Positions 34,685-46,060 of a DNA stretch of 64,000 nt are shown one piece after another. The notes below the pieces were generated by a model. The model was not told where the DNA came from. It saw nothing but the letters and a program-made list of their open reading frames with translations, and did not search any database. This DNA is from QHXN01 sp963785125 (GTDB lineage Bacteria > Acidobacteriota > Blastocatellia > Pyrinomonadales > Pyrinomonadaceae). How positions within the stretch are numbered: position 1 is the stretch's first letter; every line of letters starts with the position of its first letter. The position numbers were made by a program, and so were the translations under genes. The stretch is taken from assembly GCA_963785125.1 (NCBI GenBank), contig CAWATU010000007.1, positions 930,001-994,000 of the forward strand, read 5' to 3'.

Positions 34685-35278
34685 TTGATTAATATCTGCG
34701 AGCTGACCGCCGACATGGGGGAACAATCCACACAGGGTGTGACGAGGCTCTTGCGCGAGGCGCAGGCGGGCGACCGGGCCGCGCTCGACGAGTTGCTGCC
34801 GCTCGTCTACCGGGAGCTGCGACAGATCGCGGCGCACCACCTCGCGCAGGAGCGACCCGGCCACACCTTGCAGGCGACGGCGCTGGTTCACGAAGCCTAC
34901 CTCCGGCTCATCGATCAGCACTCGGTGGACTGGCGCAACCGCGCGCACTTCTTCAGCATCGCGGCCGAGATGATGCGCCGCGTCCTCGTCAACCACGCCG
35001 TCAGCCGCCGGGCGCAGAAGCGCGGCGCCGGCGAGACGCTCCTCTCGCTCGACGAGGTCATCAGCTTTCCGAACCGGCAGGACGTGGACCTGATTCTGCT
35101 CGACGAAGCTCTCACACGCCTGGCGGAACTCGACCCCTTGCAGGCGCGAATCGTCGAGATGCGTTTCTTCGCGGGGCTGAAAGTCGAGGAGGTGGCGGCC
35201 GTCCTCGGCGTGTCGGACTCCGAGGTCAAGCGGGAATGGCGCAGCGCCAAGGCATGGCTCACGGCGCAACTGAAATAG
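34685..35278 (+). CDS. ECF-like sigma factor, TIGR02999 (Sig-70_X6) type
   Basis: Sigma factor of the group common in Acidobacteriota, Planctomycetes and Verrucomicrobia. I start it at TTG 34685 because AGGAGG lies seven bases upstream; a frame from 34667 or ATG 34715 is possible. Motifs: VTRLLREAQAGDRAALDELL, LQATALVHEAYLRLID, RNRAHFFSIAAEMMRRVLVNHAVSRRAQKRG, then region 4 LDPLQARIVEMRFFAGLKVEEVAAVLGVS. It is directly followed by a Ser/Thr kinase gene. This is a known arrangement for the group, in which the kinase probably controls the sigma factor. Confidence 0.93.
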   Translation: MINICELTADMGEQSTQGVTRLLREAQAGDRAALDELLPLVYRELRQIAAHHLAQERPGHTLQATALVHEAYLRLIDQHSVDWRNRAHFFSIAAEMMRRVLVNHAVSRRAQKRGAGETLLSLDEVISFPNRQDVDLILLDEALTRLAELDPLQARIVEMRFFAGLKVEEVAAVLGVSDSEVKREWRSAKAWLTAQLK

Positions 35279-35280
35279 AA

Positions 35281-35341
35281 GTGATGAGTGATAAGTGATA
35301 AGAAAAGACCTTTCTTACTCTCATCACTCGTCACTCGTCAC
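35281..35341. repeat. Imperfect hairpin between sigma factor and kinase genes
   Basis: GTGATGAGTGATAAGTGATA (35281-35300) and following bases can pair with the run ending CACTCGTCACTCGTCAC (to 35341). The arms consist of reiterated GTGA(T/C)(G/A)A words. It ends seven bases before the kinase ATG, where there is no ribosome site, so the hairpin may modulate kinase translation. Confidence 0.65.
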
Positions 35342-35348
35342 TCCAATC

Positions 35349-38156
<2,808 letters not shown>

Positions 38157-38170
38157 CGCAACATCAGTTC

Positions 38171-38232
38171 AACCACAGAGACCCAGAGACACAGCTAAAA
38201 ACTTCGAGCTGTGTCTCTGGGTCTCTGTGGTT
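38171..38232 (+). terminator. Perfect 26-bp hairpin after the kinase gene
   Basis: The 26-nt arm at 38171-38196 (beginning AACCACAGAGACCCAGAGAC) is fully complementary to 38207-38232, with a 10-nt loop. It begins 14 bp after the kinase stop. There is no T-run (TTAACC follows), so it may be a dispersed repeat as well as a terminator. The arm is built of reiterated (A)CAGAGAC words. Confidence 0.8.
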
Positions 38233-38370
38233 AACCTCATTCCATCAATGCTCAGAATTGACTACAGTTGTCGCTCTGTCATCCTCGCGCGGCGCGCGGG
38301 GGTTAAGTTATAATCGGTGTCGCGACGACGGCCTCCCCGGTCAGCAAGTGAAAGGTTTCCGAGAATTCCC

Positions 38371-40962
38371 ATGTCAAACCAACTGACGCGAAACGACGGC
38401 CCGAGGGCGCGCGCGCTTCCCGCGCCCCCGCCACGCAGGCGGCTCTGGCGCCGCTTCTGGTTCCCCGCGGTGCTCCTGCTTGCGCTCTCGGCGGGCGGCC
38501 TGACCGGCATCGTCCTCGCCTACAGCCTCAACTATTCGCGTGCGGCCGAGGAGGTCAAGGCGCTCGCCACCTATCGCCCGAGCGTGGTGACGCGCGTCTA
38601 CGCCGACGACGAGGAGACGGTCATCGGCACCTTCGCGTTAGAGAAGCGCGTCCCGCTCAAGTTCGCGGAGATTCCGCCCAACGTCCAGAACGCCATCCTC
38701 GCCGTCGAGGACGTGCGCTTCTACGAACATCAGGGCATCGACCCCGTGCGGATCGCGGGCGCCGTCTGGAAGAACGTCACGACGGGCAGCCGCGAGGGCG
38801 GCTCGACGCTGACGCAGCAGCTCGCCAAGCGGCTCTTCCTGACGCCCGAGCAGAGCTACACGCGCAAGATGAACGAGTGGGTCGTCGCGCTCCAGATCGA
38901 ACGCTACTACACCAAGCAGCAGATCATGGAGATGTACGTCAACAACATCTTCCTCGGCGCCGGCTCCTACGGCTTCGAGGCCGCGGCCGAGACCTACTTC
39001 GGCAAGCAGGCCAAAGACCTCTCGGTCGAAGAGGCGGCGCTCCTGGCCGGCATCCCCAAGGCGCCGAGCCAACTGTCGCCCACCGTCAGCATGGAGCGCG
39101 CGAAAGACCGCCGCGACCTCGTCATCCAGTTGATGGCCAACAACGGCTTCATCACACAGGGCGAGGCCGACGCCGCCAAGACGCGCCCCATCAAGCTGCA
39201 CGAATCGGCCTTCGCGCCCTCGCTCCAATCGGCCTCGCCCGTCTTCGCCTACCCCGTCGAGGAGATTCGGCAGCAGCTCGAAGACAAGTACACGACGCGC
39301 GTCGCGCAGGGCGGCCTGACCGTCTACTCGACCATCAACGCGGCGGCGCAGAAGGAGGCGTACTTCGCGCTGCGCGAGGGCCTGCGCGTCTATGACCGCG
39401 GCCACAGCGGCTGGCGCGGACAGTTCCAGACCATCGGGCAGTTGAACCCGGACAACTCCGTTCTGGTCACGCCGCAACAGCTCGCCAGCTATCACCACCC
39501 CGACTGGTACGAGGAGCGCTTCAAAGAGGGGCAGTACCTCATGGGGCTCATCACCAAGGTTGACCGCGCGCGCAACGAAGCGACGGCGCACTTCGGCGCC
39601 TACGACGCGGTCGTGACGGCGAAGGACATGGGTCGCGCGACGGGGAGACAGCCGAAGGACGAGTTCAAGGTCGGTTACCTCGGCGAGTTCAAGATCAAGA
39701 CGGTGGACGAGGGCACACGCCGCCTGACCGTCGAGATGTCGCAGCCGCCCGCCATCGAGGGCGCCATCATGACGGTCAACGCCAAGAACGGCGAGATCGT
39801 CTCGATGGTCGGCGGGTACGACTTCAACCGCAACAAGTTCAACAACGCGACGCAGGCCGACCGCCAGACCGGCTCCTGCTTCAAGCCCTTCATCTACACC
39901 GCGGCCGTCGAGTGGGGCATGACGCCCGACACGGTTCTGTCGGGTGCGCCCCTCAAGCGCGGCAGTTGGACGCCCCACAACTACGACGGCTCGACCTCGT
40001 GCGGCGACACGCCGATGCGGATCGCGCTCGCCAAGTCGCTCAACATCCCGGCCGTCCACGCGCTCGACATGGTCGGCATCCAGACCGGCTCGCAGATGGT
40101 GCGCCGCTTCGGCATCACGCGGCCGATGGCGCCGTATCTGCCGTCGGCGCTCGGCGCCACGGAAGTCCCTTTAGCCGAGATGGTCTCGGCGTACTCGGCC
40201 TTCCCCGGCAAGGGTGTGCGCCACGAGAAGCACCTCATCCGCCGCGTGCTCGACCGCGAGGGCAACACCCTTGAGGAGTGGGAGCAGACGACCTTCAAGG
40301 TGGTGAGCGAGTACGTCGCGCTGACGATGGTGGACATGATGCGCGGCGTCACGTCGGGCGGCGGCACGGCCCCGGGCGCCTCGTCCGTGGGGCACCCGGT
40401 GGCGGGCAAGACCGGCACGGTCAACGACCATACGGACGTGTGGTTCATCGGCTACACGGCGAGCTACGTGACGGGCGTGTGGCTGGGCTACCCCGGGATG
40501 AAGAAGAACCTCGGCGGCGACATGACGGGCGGCCACGGCGCTCTGCCCATCTGGATCGACTTCATGAAGGACTTCCTCAAGGACAAGCCGAAGGAGCAGT
40601 TCGACAAGGCGCCGAAGATGCCCGAGGACATCCGTGAGCTGCACCTCCAGCGCCAGCGTGAGCAGATGGAGGAGCGCAAGTCCTTCATCACCGCCGCCCT
40701 GAAGGGCGACGGCGCGAGCGCGGCGCCTGCGGCGGGCGCCGACACCAAGCTCGAACAGGTCACGCTCCCGCCCCCGCCCGGCGAGGGCCTGACCGCGACG
40801 ACGCCCGCCGACTCAGGCGAGCCGAAGAAGGCGGACCCGCCGGCCCAGCGCGTCAACACGCACAACGACGACGCCCCGCCCCCGCCCGCCGCCCCCGCCA
40901 CCCGCCCCCGCGAGGTCGAGCCCCCGAAGAAGAAGGGCAAGAAGGGCGAGGGCGATCAGTAG
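38371..40962 (+). CDS. Penicillin-binding protein 1A (bifunctional transglycosylase/transpeptidase)
   Basis: Class A PBP that polymerises and cross-links peptidoglycan; 863 residues from ATG 38371 (a frame from 38317 is less likely). It has a Pro/Arg-rich cytoplasmic tail and one membrane helix (WFPAVLLLALSAGGLTGIVLAYSL). The GT51 domain contains VEDVRFYEHQGID (catalytic Glu113), GGSTLTQQLAKRLF and RKMNEWVVALQIERYYTK. An OB-like linker follows. The transpeptidase domain has SCFK (acylated Ser502, in TGSCFKPF), KSLN and KTGT (AGKTGTVNDHTDVWF). The C-terminal ~120 residues are a Pro/Lys-rich extension. The stop CAG TAG is part of a repeat unit. Confidence 0.96.
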   Translation: MSNQLTRNDGPRARALPAPPPRRRLWRRFWFPAVLLLALSAGGLTGIVLAYSLNYSRAAEEVKALATYRPSVVTRVYADDEETVIGTFALEKRVPLKFAEIPPNVQNAILAVEDVRFYEHQGIDPVRIAGAVWKNVTTGSREGGSTLTQQLAKRLFLTPEQSYTRKMNEWVVALQIERYYTKQQIMEMYVNNIFLGAGSYGFEAAAETYFGKQAKDLSVEEAALLAGIPKAPSQLSPTVSMERAKDRRDLVIQLMANNGFITQGEADAAKTRPIKLHESAFAPSLQSASPVFAYPVEEIRQQLEDKYTTRVAQGGLTVYSTINAAAQKEAYFALREGLRVYDRGHSGWRGQFQTIGQLNPDNSVLVTPQQLASYHHPDWYEERFKEGQYLMGLITKVDRARNEATAHFGAYDAVVTAKDMGRATGRQPKDEFKVGYLGEFKIKTVDEGTRRLTVEMSQPPAIEGAIMTVNAKNGEIVSMVGGYDFNRNKFNNATQADRQTGSCFKPFIYTAAVEWGMTPDTVLSGAPLKRGSWTPHNYDGSTSCGDTPMRIALAKSLNIPAVHALDMVGIQTGSQMVRRFGITRPMAPYLPSALGATEVPLAEMVSAYSAFPGKGVRHEKHLIRRVLDREGNTLEEWEQTTFKVVSEYVALTMVDMMRGVTSGGGTAPGASSVGHPVAGKTGTVNDHTDVWFIGYTASYVTGVWLGYPGMKKNLGGDMTGGHGALPIWIDFMKDFLKDKPKEQFDKAPKMPEDIRELHLQRQREQMEERKSFITAALKGDGASAAPAAGADTKLEQVTLPPPPGEGLTATTPADSGEPKKADPPAQRVNTHNDDAPPPPAAPATRPREVEPPKKKGKKGEGDQ

Positions 40963-41105
40963 GCAGTAGGCAGTTAAGGCAAGAGAGCAGTAACAAGAAG
41001 CGGAGGCGGCGAGTTATGAAGCTCGCCGCCTCCGCTTCTTTGAGAAGGATTCGTTAGAGTCTATCTGCCTTCAACTGTCTACTGCCATCTGCCTACTGCC
41101 TACTT
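40957..41105. repeat. CAGTAGGCAG-family inverted repeat enclosing a strong terminator
   Basis: The left arm CAGTAGGCAGTAGGCAG (40957-40973) begins inside the last two codons of the PBP1A gene (CAG TAG). The right arm (41089-41105) is its complement with one mismatch and ends three bases before the convergent esterase stop. Inside is a second hairpin, GAAGCGGAGGCGGCGAG (40997-41013) pairing perfectly with 41022-41038 and followed by TTTG. The block thus closes two converging genes. Confidence 0.85.
40997..41041 (+). terminator. Terminator of the PBP1A gene (probably bidirectional)
   Basis: A perfect 17-bp stem with an 8-nt loop, followed on the plus strand by TTTGAG. The same stem can serve the convergent esterase gene. 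Confidence 0.8.
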
Positions 41106-41107
41106 CT

Positions 41108-41836
41108 TTACAGTAGTCTATCCAGCCAGTACGGCAGCATCTTGCGCCACCAGGGCCAGTCGTGGTTGACATCTGGGCCCCAGACATCGAGCGTGTGCGG
41201 GATGCCCTTGGCGTTAAGGATGTCGGAGAGCTGGCGGCTGCGCTCGGGCGCCTCGTACGCGCCCTGCCCCGTCAGGATGACGATGGCGTCGGCGGCGCGC
41301 AGGCGCGGGAGGTGGTAGTCGTCGTTGAGGTTCGACAGGTACTCGACGGGGTTGTTGAAGTAGAGGTTGTCGTCGTGGTAGCCGTTGAACCAGGAGCGTA
41401 TGTCGTAACTGCCGCTCATCGGGATGGTGCCGCGCAGCACGTCCGGGTGTTTGAAGTAGGCGTTGGCGGCGAGGTAGGCGCCTAAGGAGGCGCCCGTCGT
41501 CAGCGGCGCTTGTCCGTCCGCCTCGTTGCGTATGAGGGGCAGCACCTCATCGGTGATGTAACGGTCGTAGCGCTTCAACAGTTCCGCCTTCCACGGCGGC
41601 GGCGCCTGCTCGTTCATCAGGCTGTAGCGGTTGACGCTGTTGATGGAGTAGGCGCGCAGGCGTCCCGCCTCGATGTGGTGCTTGATGGAGTCGATGAGGT
41701 AGAAGCGCTCGTACTCCAGAAAGTCCGCAGCGGCCGTCGGGAACATCAGGAGCGGGTAGCCCGCGTGCCCGTAGGCCACGAGCGGCATCTCCATTCCCAG
41801 AGCCGGGCTGTGCCACGAAGTAGTTCGACGCTCCAT
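41108..41836 (-). CDS. Alpha/beta-hydrolase esterase (esterase D-like, COG4947-type)
   Basis: Product of 242 residues; ATG 41836 has AGGAGGAG seven bases upstream. The open frame runs on to 42139 but covers the tRNA and is not coding there. Features: PLVAYGHAGYPLLMFPTAAADF (oxyanion strand), TTGASLGAYLAANAYF with the nucleophile Ser in GASLG, and NHDWPWWRKMLPYWL near the end with the likely catalytic His. This is the 'esterase/lipase superfamily' layout. Substrate unknown. Confidence 0.88.
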   Translation of the reverse strand: MERRTTSWHSPALGMEMPLVAYGHAGYPLLMFPTAAADFLEYERFYLIDSIKHHIEAGRLRAYSINSVNRYSLMNEQAPPPWKAELLKRYDRYITDEVLPLIRNEADGQAPLTTGASLGAYLAANAYFKHPDVLRGTIPMSGSYDIRSWFNGYHDDNLYFNNPVEYLSNLNDDYHLPRLRAADAIVILTGQGAYEAPERSRQLSDILNAKGIPHTLDVWGPDVNHDWPWWRKMLPYWLDRLL

Positions 41837-42033
41837 GCAGATTATCTCCTCCTCGGCAAAGGTTTGCGCAACGAAAGGCGGGCGCGAGTTGATATTACGG
41901 GTTTGCGAACCCAGATAATTACCCAAACCGCGCCCCCGGCGCAAGCCGGCACGACCGTTTGACACCCCCGCGAACCCTCTGCTATAAAATTTCACGCCCG
42001 CCGCGGGATACTTCATCCGCGCGGGCGTTACAA

Positions 42034-42105
<72 letters not shown>

Positions 42106-42125
42106 TCAAGTCAGTAAATAAGAAG

Positions 42126-42150
42126 AAGGTCACTAGCAATAGTGGCCTTT
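42126..42150 (+). terminator. tRNA-Asn terminator
   Basis: AAGGTCACTA (42126-42135) pairs with TAGTGGCCTT (42140-42149), one G-T wobble, four-base loop, then TCCTTATTTC. It starts 21 bp after the tRNA. Confidence 0.7.
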
Positions 42151-42313
42151 CCTTATTTCACCTTTCCTTCTCCCTTTCAACCTGATTAGGCAGTGTCCAC
42201 CAGCGTCTCCAATGTGAATCCATAATTTACGAAGCAGACCTCGCAATAGAAATGCACTTGTCGCTCAGCCAGTAGCGGGGGGGAGGCTACGTCCTCTCAT
42301 CAGTGTCGTCCCG

Positions 42314-43987
42314 TCAACGTTTCGAGAACGACCAACGGTACGAGATACCCAACTGCGCTCCGATGGGGTCGCCGCCCGTCCCGGACATCCGTCTCCCGTC
42401 CGCGGAGACAGTTCCCTGGTTCACGCCCAGCACCCAGCCTTTGCCGCTCAACACGCGCGTCTCTTTCAAAGTGACTTCGCGCGTCGAGCCCTTCAACTCT
42501 CCCTCGACCGCGACGCGGACACCGTTCTGCTCCAACACCCCGCTGAACTTACTCCCACGGGCCTCCTTAATTTCGAGTGAGGCCGACTGGCTCAGTGGGC
42601 CGTAAGTCCCCGCCCACTGCCCCTTCAGGCCAGTTCCGTCATTGCCCGCCCCCGTCTCTGCCTCTCGGTTTACCAATTCGCCCGGCGTCCGCGATGTCTG
42701 AACTCTGTTCGCGACTGGATTGGGCGTCGGCGATTTGGAGACCGTTACGACATGATTGCTGTTTGGACTCTGACTCAGCACGTACCACGCAAGCGGCACG
42801 GCCGCTGCCACACACGCAAGCAACAGGAGCACGCCGCCGACGGCCCACATCCAACGCCGGGAACTCACAGCCGTCGTCTGCGGCGAGGGCGTTGCGAAAT
42901 GCGCGGCCTGCGCGGTCATCACGTGTGACCGTACCTGCGAAACATGCGGGGCGGCGGTCGCGGATTCGGAAAGCGCTGAACGCAGCTCTCGGTGAAAGAC
43001 ATTGGCGTCCGTCTGTCTCGCCGTCGGGTTCTTCGAGAGCGCGCGCAGGTAGACGCCTTCCAGCGCCGGACTCAGATTCAGTTCGGGCGGAAACAGGGGC
43101 GGCGCTTCGTTGAGATGTTTCGAGATCATGGCGGGCAGCGTGCTCGCGCGAAACGGCGGCGCGCCCGTCAACATCTCGTAGAGCATCGCCCCGAGGCTGT
43201 AGACATCCGCACTCGGCCCCGCCCGCTCGCCGCGACACTGCTCGGGTGCCATGTACAAAGGCGTGCCCAGCAGCGCTCCCGTCTGAGTCAGGTCGAGCGG
43301 CCCCGTGGCGTCGCGCAGCTTGGCGATACCGAAGTCAACCACCTTCGCCACCTCGCGCTCCCCTTCGGCGGCGGGCGGCGCGATGATGACGTTATCGGGC
43401 TTGAGGTCGCGATGCACTACGCCCTGCTTGTGGCCGACGCCGACGCCCGCGCAGATGTCGCCCATCAACTCCACCGCGCGCCGCTCGTCAAGTCGTCCCT
43501 CGCGCTTGAGCAGTCCGCGCAGGGAGACTCCCTTGACCAGCTCCATCACGATGTAGGCGGGCGAGCCGTCCGGGCGCGCATCTGCAAAGTCGTGGATGGT
43601 GACGACGTTCGGGTGTGTGAGCAGGGCGGCGGAGCGAGCCTCGCGGCGGAAGCGCTCGACGGCCGCGGCGTCGGGGAGGAATTTCCGATGGAGGACTTTG
43701 ACCGCAACCTCGTCGCCGATGTGCAGGCGGCGTGCGCGATAGACCGCGCCCATGCCGCCTTCGCCGAGTGGCGCGACGAGTTCGTACTTCGAGTCGAGCG
43801 TCCGGCCCACCAAAGGGTCGGACGAATCGCGCGGGTCGGACGCATCGCGGCGGTCTACGTCTGTCGTCTCGCGCCGTGTGTCACGCTCGGTCTCCTTGAA
43901 AATCTCTGCGGTCGCCAGCCCGCAGCCGGTGCAGAACCGCAAGCCCGCCCGCACCGTCGCCTGACACCTCGGACACAACACCGTCAT
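42314..43987 (-). CDS. Ser/Thr protein kinase with N-terminal zinc ribbon
   Basis: Product of 557 residues from ATG 43987 (GTG 43993 is also possible). The first 25 residues form a zinc ribbon (CPRC...CTGC). The kinase domain spans about 60-320: GEGGMGAVYRARRL, VAVKVLH, HRDLKPDNVI, DFGIAKLRD, GTPLYMAPEQCRGE. A membrane helix follows (MWAVGGVLLLLACVAAAVPLAWYVL, about 385-410). The external part is about 145 residues, ending in a small beta-rich domain (GQWAGTYGPLSQSASLEIKE... to YRWSFSKR) that may bind a ligand. The closing domain resembles the lipocalin-like or 'DUF'-type outer domains of other Acidobacteriota kinases, but I do not recognise it. Confidence 0.9.
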   Translation of the reverse strand: MTVLCPRCQATVRAGLRFCTGCGLATAEIFKETERDTRRETTDVDRRDASDPRDSSDPLVGRTLDSKYELVAPLGEGGMGAVYRARRLHIGDEVAVKVLHRKFLPDAAAVERFRREARSAALLTHPNVVTIHDFADARPDGSPAYIVMELVKGVSLRGLLKREGRLDERRAVELMGDICAGVGVGHKQGVVHRDLKPDNVIIAPPAAEGEREVAKVVDFGIAKLRDATGPLDLTQTGALLGTPLYMAPEQCRGERAGPSADVYSLGAMLYEMLTGAPPFRASTLPAMISKHLNEAPPLFPPELNLSPALEGVYLRALSKNPTARQTDANVFHRELRSALSESATAAPHVSQVRSHVMTAQAAHFATPSPQTTAVSSRRWMWAVGGVLLLLACVAAAVPLAWYVLSQSPNSNHVVTVSKSPTPNPVANRVQTSRTPGELVNREAETGAGNDGTGLKGQWAGTYGPLSQSASLEIKEARGSKFSGVLEQNGVRVAVEGELKGSTREVTLKETRVLSGKGWVLGVNQGTVSADGRRMSGTGGDPIGAQLGISYRWSFSKR

Positions 43988-44234
43988 TCGCACACCGCCG
44001 GTTCTGTAGATTAGCGCCCGAACGCACCTGATGAACTAATCTTAGAACATTTAGCGGGTGGTGGCAGCTTTGCATATCGTATGTCTGGAATGAATAATCG
44101 TCACCAGAAGCTCTAGAAATGGAAAGTCCCCTTGCTATTTAAGCGTTGCGAGTCTATTTATTCCCTGACATCTCAGATTCCCCCTTTTCCTTTAATAACT
44201 TCGGTCTGTCAGGTTGTAGCACCCAACAATGGCG

Positions 44235-45596
44235 CTACCTGATTAAGTAGAAGCTTGTCTGGCGGGGCCGGAACCAACGCATCCCCTCCCGCGTCAGGTA
44301 GGCGTCGTCCTCCATCATGATGGTGACCTTCTGCCCGCCCCACTCCGCCACCGGCGTGCTCGTGTTCAACTCTATCGAAGTGTAAGAGCCTTCGCGGAAG
44401 GGCGGTTCGACGGGCGCGCCGGCCGAGGGGCGGCGGAAGTCGATGCTCGCGCCGAGTGCGTGTCCCTGATTGCCGACCGAGTGCGAGTAGATCATGGCCT
44501 CTATCCCCTCGCGCTTCATGTCCGCCATCGTCGCGTCGTAAACCTCGTGGCCGTAGGCGCCCGCCCTGATGTGTGTGAAGAGCGCGTCTTGGAGGCGGTT
44601 GGTGTTTGCCAGCGCGCGCTTGAGGCCGTCGGGGGCGTCCCTTTCGCCGGGCCGGAGGATGTAGGCCATCTTCTGCCAGTCGGTGCTCAAGCCCATGTAG
44701 TTAATTCCGCAATCGATGTGGATAACGTCGCCGCGCTCCAAGACCACCGACTCGTCCGCGACGGCTAGGAACTGCTGCGTCTTGCCCGTCTCCTGACTGC
44801 GGCGCTGGACGCGTATGTCTGGGTGGAACCAAACGTCGAGCCCGAGTTGGCTGACCTGCTGCAAGAACCACCAGCGCACGTCGCCGACCGTCGTCCTGCC
44901 CGGCTTGATGACCTCGTTGGAGAAGGCGCGCCGGGTCAGGATGTCAGTGATGTGGACGGCCGTGCGGTAGTGCTCCAACTCCCCGGGCAGCCGCGTGTCC
45001 ATGTACTCGACGACGAGGGGCGCGGCCGGGACGAACCTGGCGGCGGACTCCGGCCCGAGTGCGTCGGCGAGGAACTTGTGCGCGTCGTAGGTGAGGCTGC
45101 CCGTTGCGCCGCGCGCGCCGCCCATGTTGAGGGCGATGGTCTTCGGCTTTCGCTCCTCGACGATCTTCCGCAGGGCCGCCGCCGTCTCTCGTCCGGGCGG
45201 ATTCACGACCTCAAAAAATTTCTTTAGACGTTCCTCGGGATAGCGTACGACGGCGATGCGTTCTAACTGTTCGCCACCGCGGTCGGAGAAGATGAAGAAG
45301 TCGCGACGGCCCTGGTACGGGATGGGCGGGGCGACGTAAGGCACCACGGGGTCGGGGTGGAACTCCTCGTTCGTGACGATCCACATGTCCACCTTATGCC
45401 GGCGCATCATCGGCAGTAAGAGGGTGTCGAGCTTCGTCTTGAGCCAGCGCTCGCGCGTCGCTAACTGCTCGCGCACGTTGGGCAGGTTCGGTAGCGGCTC
45501 GACGCGCGCGTTGCCCTGACCGAAGGCGGGCAGCGTCGCTACAGCGGCGAGGACGGACAGCATGAACAGTTGTCTGCTAATCAGGTTGCCGGACAT
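44235..45596 (-). CDS. Secreted M24-family metallopeptidase (Xaa-Pro aminopeptidase-like)
   Basis: Product of 453 residues from ATG 45596, with a signal peptide (LFMLSVLAAVATLPAFGQ). The N-terminal creatinase-like domain lies at about 30-225 (KLDTLLLPMMRRHKVDMWIV). The C-terminal pita-bread domain has all five metal ligands: HIDCGINYMGLSTDWQ (two Asp), SHSVGNQGHALG (His), SIELNTSTPV (Glu) and IMMEDDAYL (Glu). It is therefore probably active, removing N-terminal residues next to Pro from peptides in the periplasm. The frame extends upstream to 45743, but that region is unsupported. Confidence 0.93.
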   Translation of the reverse strand: MSGNLISRQLFMLSVLAAVATLPAFGQGNARVEPLPNLPNVREQLATRERWLKTKLDTLLLPMMRRHKVDMWIVTNEEFHPDPVVPYVAPPIPYQGRRDFFIFSDRGGEQLERIAVVRYPEERLKKFFEVVNPPGRETAAALRKIVEERKPKTIALNMGGARGATGSLTYDAHKFLADALGPESAARFVPAAPLVVEYMDTRLPGELEHYRTAVHITDILTRRAFSNEVIKPGRTTVGDVRWWFLQQVSQLGLDVWFHPDIRVQRRSQETGKTQQFLAVADESVVLERGDVIHIDCGINYMGLSTDWQKMAYILRPGERDAPDGLKRALANTNRLQDALFTHIRAGAYGHEVYDATMADMKREGIEAMIYSHSVGNQGHALGASIDFRRPSAGAPVEPPFREGSYTSIELNTSTPVAEWGGQKVTIMMEDDAYLTREGMRWFRPRQTSFYLIR

Positions 45597-45679
45597 TTTC
45601 GCTCTTCTTCTGTTTATCTTTGCCGTTGAGACGTACGGGGAGAATACCCCGAAGTGTCGGGCGGTTCCTAACGGCGGCG

Positions 45680-45823
45680 ATGTTGACCTCGACACGCCGA
45701 TGATCTTAGAAAACAGATGCCCGCGCGGACTCGGGCACAACACGGGCTGCGGCTTCGACTACGCCTCGTTCGACCTGCGCCTCACGCGCCGCCTCCGGGT
45801 GACGGATAAGTTCAAAGTGGATC
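45680..45823 (+). pseudogene. TonB-dependent-receptor C-terminal remnant
   Basis: About 48 codons in the frame starting 45562. They read ...RGLGHNTGCGFDYASFDLRLT, then RRLRVTDKFKV, the pattern of the end of Oar/TonB-type receptors (D-x-R-L-T-R-x-F) just before the FNLxN segment. It has no start codon or signal. The reading frame then breaks into permease-like sequence (next entry). It is too short and lacks the terminal aromatic, so it is a relic. Confidence 0.5.
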
Positions 45824-45982
45824 GGCAAGCCGAACGAGGACGACCCGTGGGAGACGATCATGGGCGTGGTCGGCGACGAGAAGCAGGACAGCCTGAGCGC
45901 CGAGGTGAAGCCGGAAGCCTATCAGTCACACTTGCAGTCGGCGCAGGACGAGATGACGCTGGTGGTGCGCGCTACGTACCGG
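45824..45982 (+). pseudogene. ABC-transporter permease (ADOP/MacB-type) remnant
   Basis: 53 codons in another plus-strand frame read GKPNEDDPWETIMGVVGDEK, then QDSLSAEVKPEAYQSHLQSA and QDEMTLVVRA. This closely resembles the periplasmic MacB-like loop of acidobacterial ADOP permeases (V-G-D-V-R...P-E-x-Y...M-x-L-V-V-R). No flanking permease helices remain. It abuts a TonB-receptor fragment with no spacer, which suggests deletion-joined decay. Confidence 0.65.
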
Positions 45983-46060
45983 CGCGGAGGGCGACGCGCG
46001 TTGACCCGCTGACCGCGCTCAGATACGACTGACATCCTCATGCGTCTGGAAGTTGTCGGC

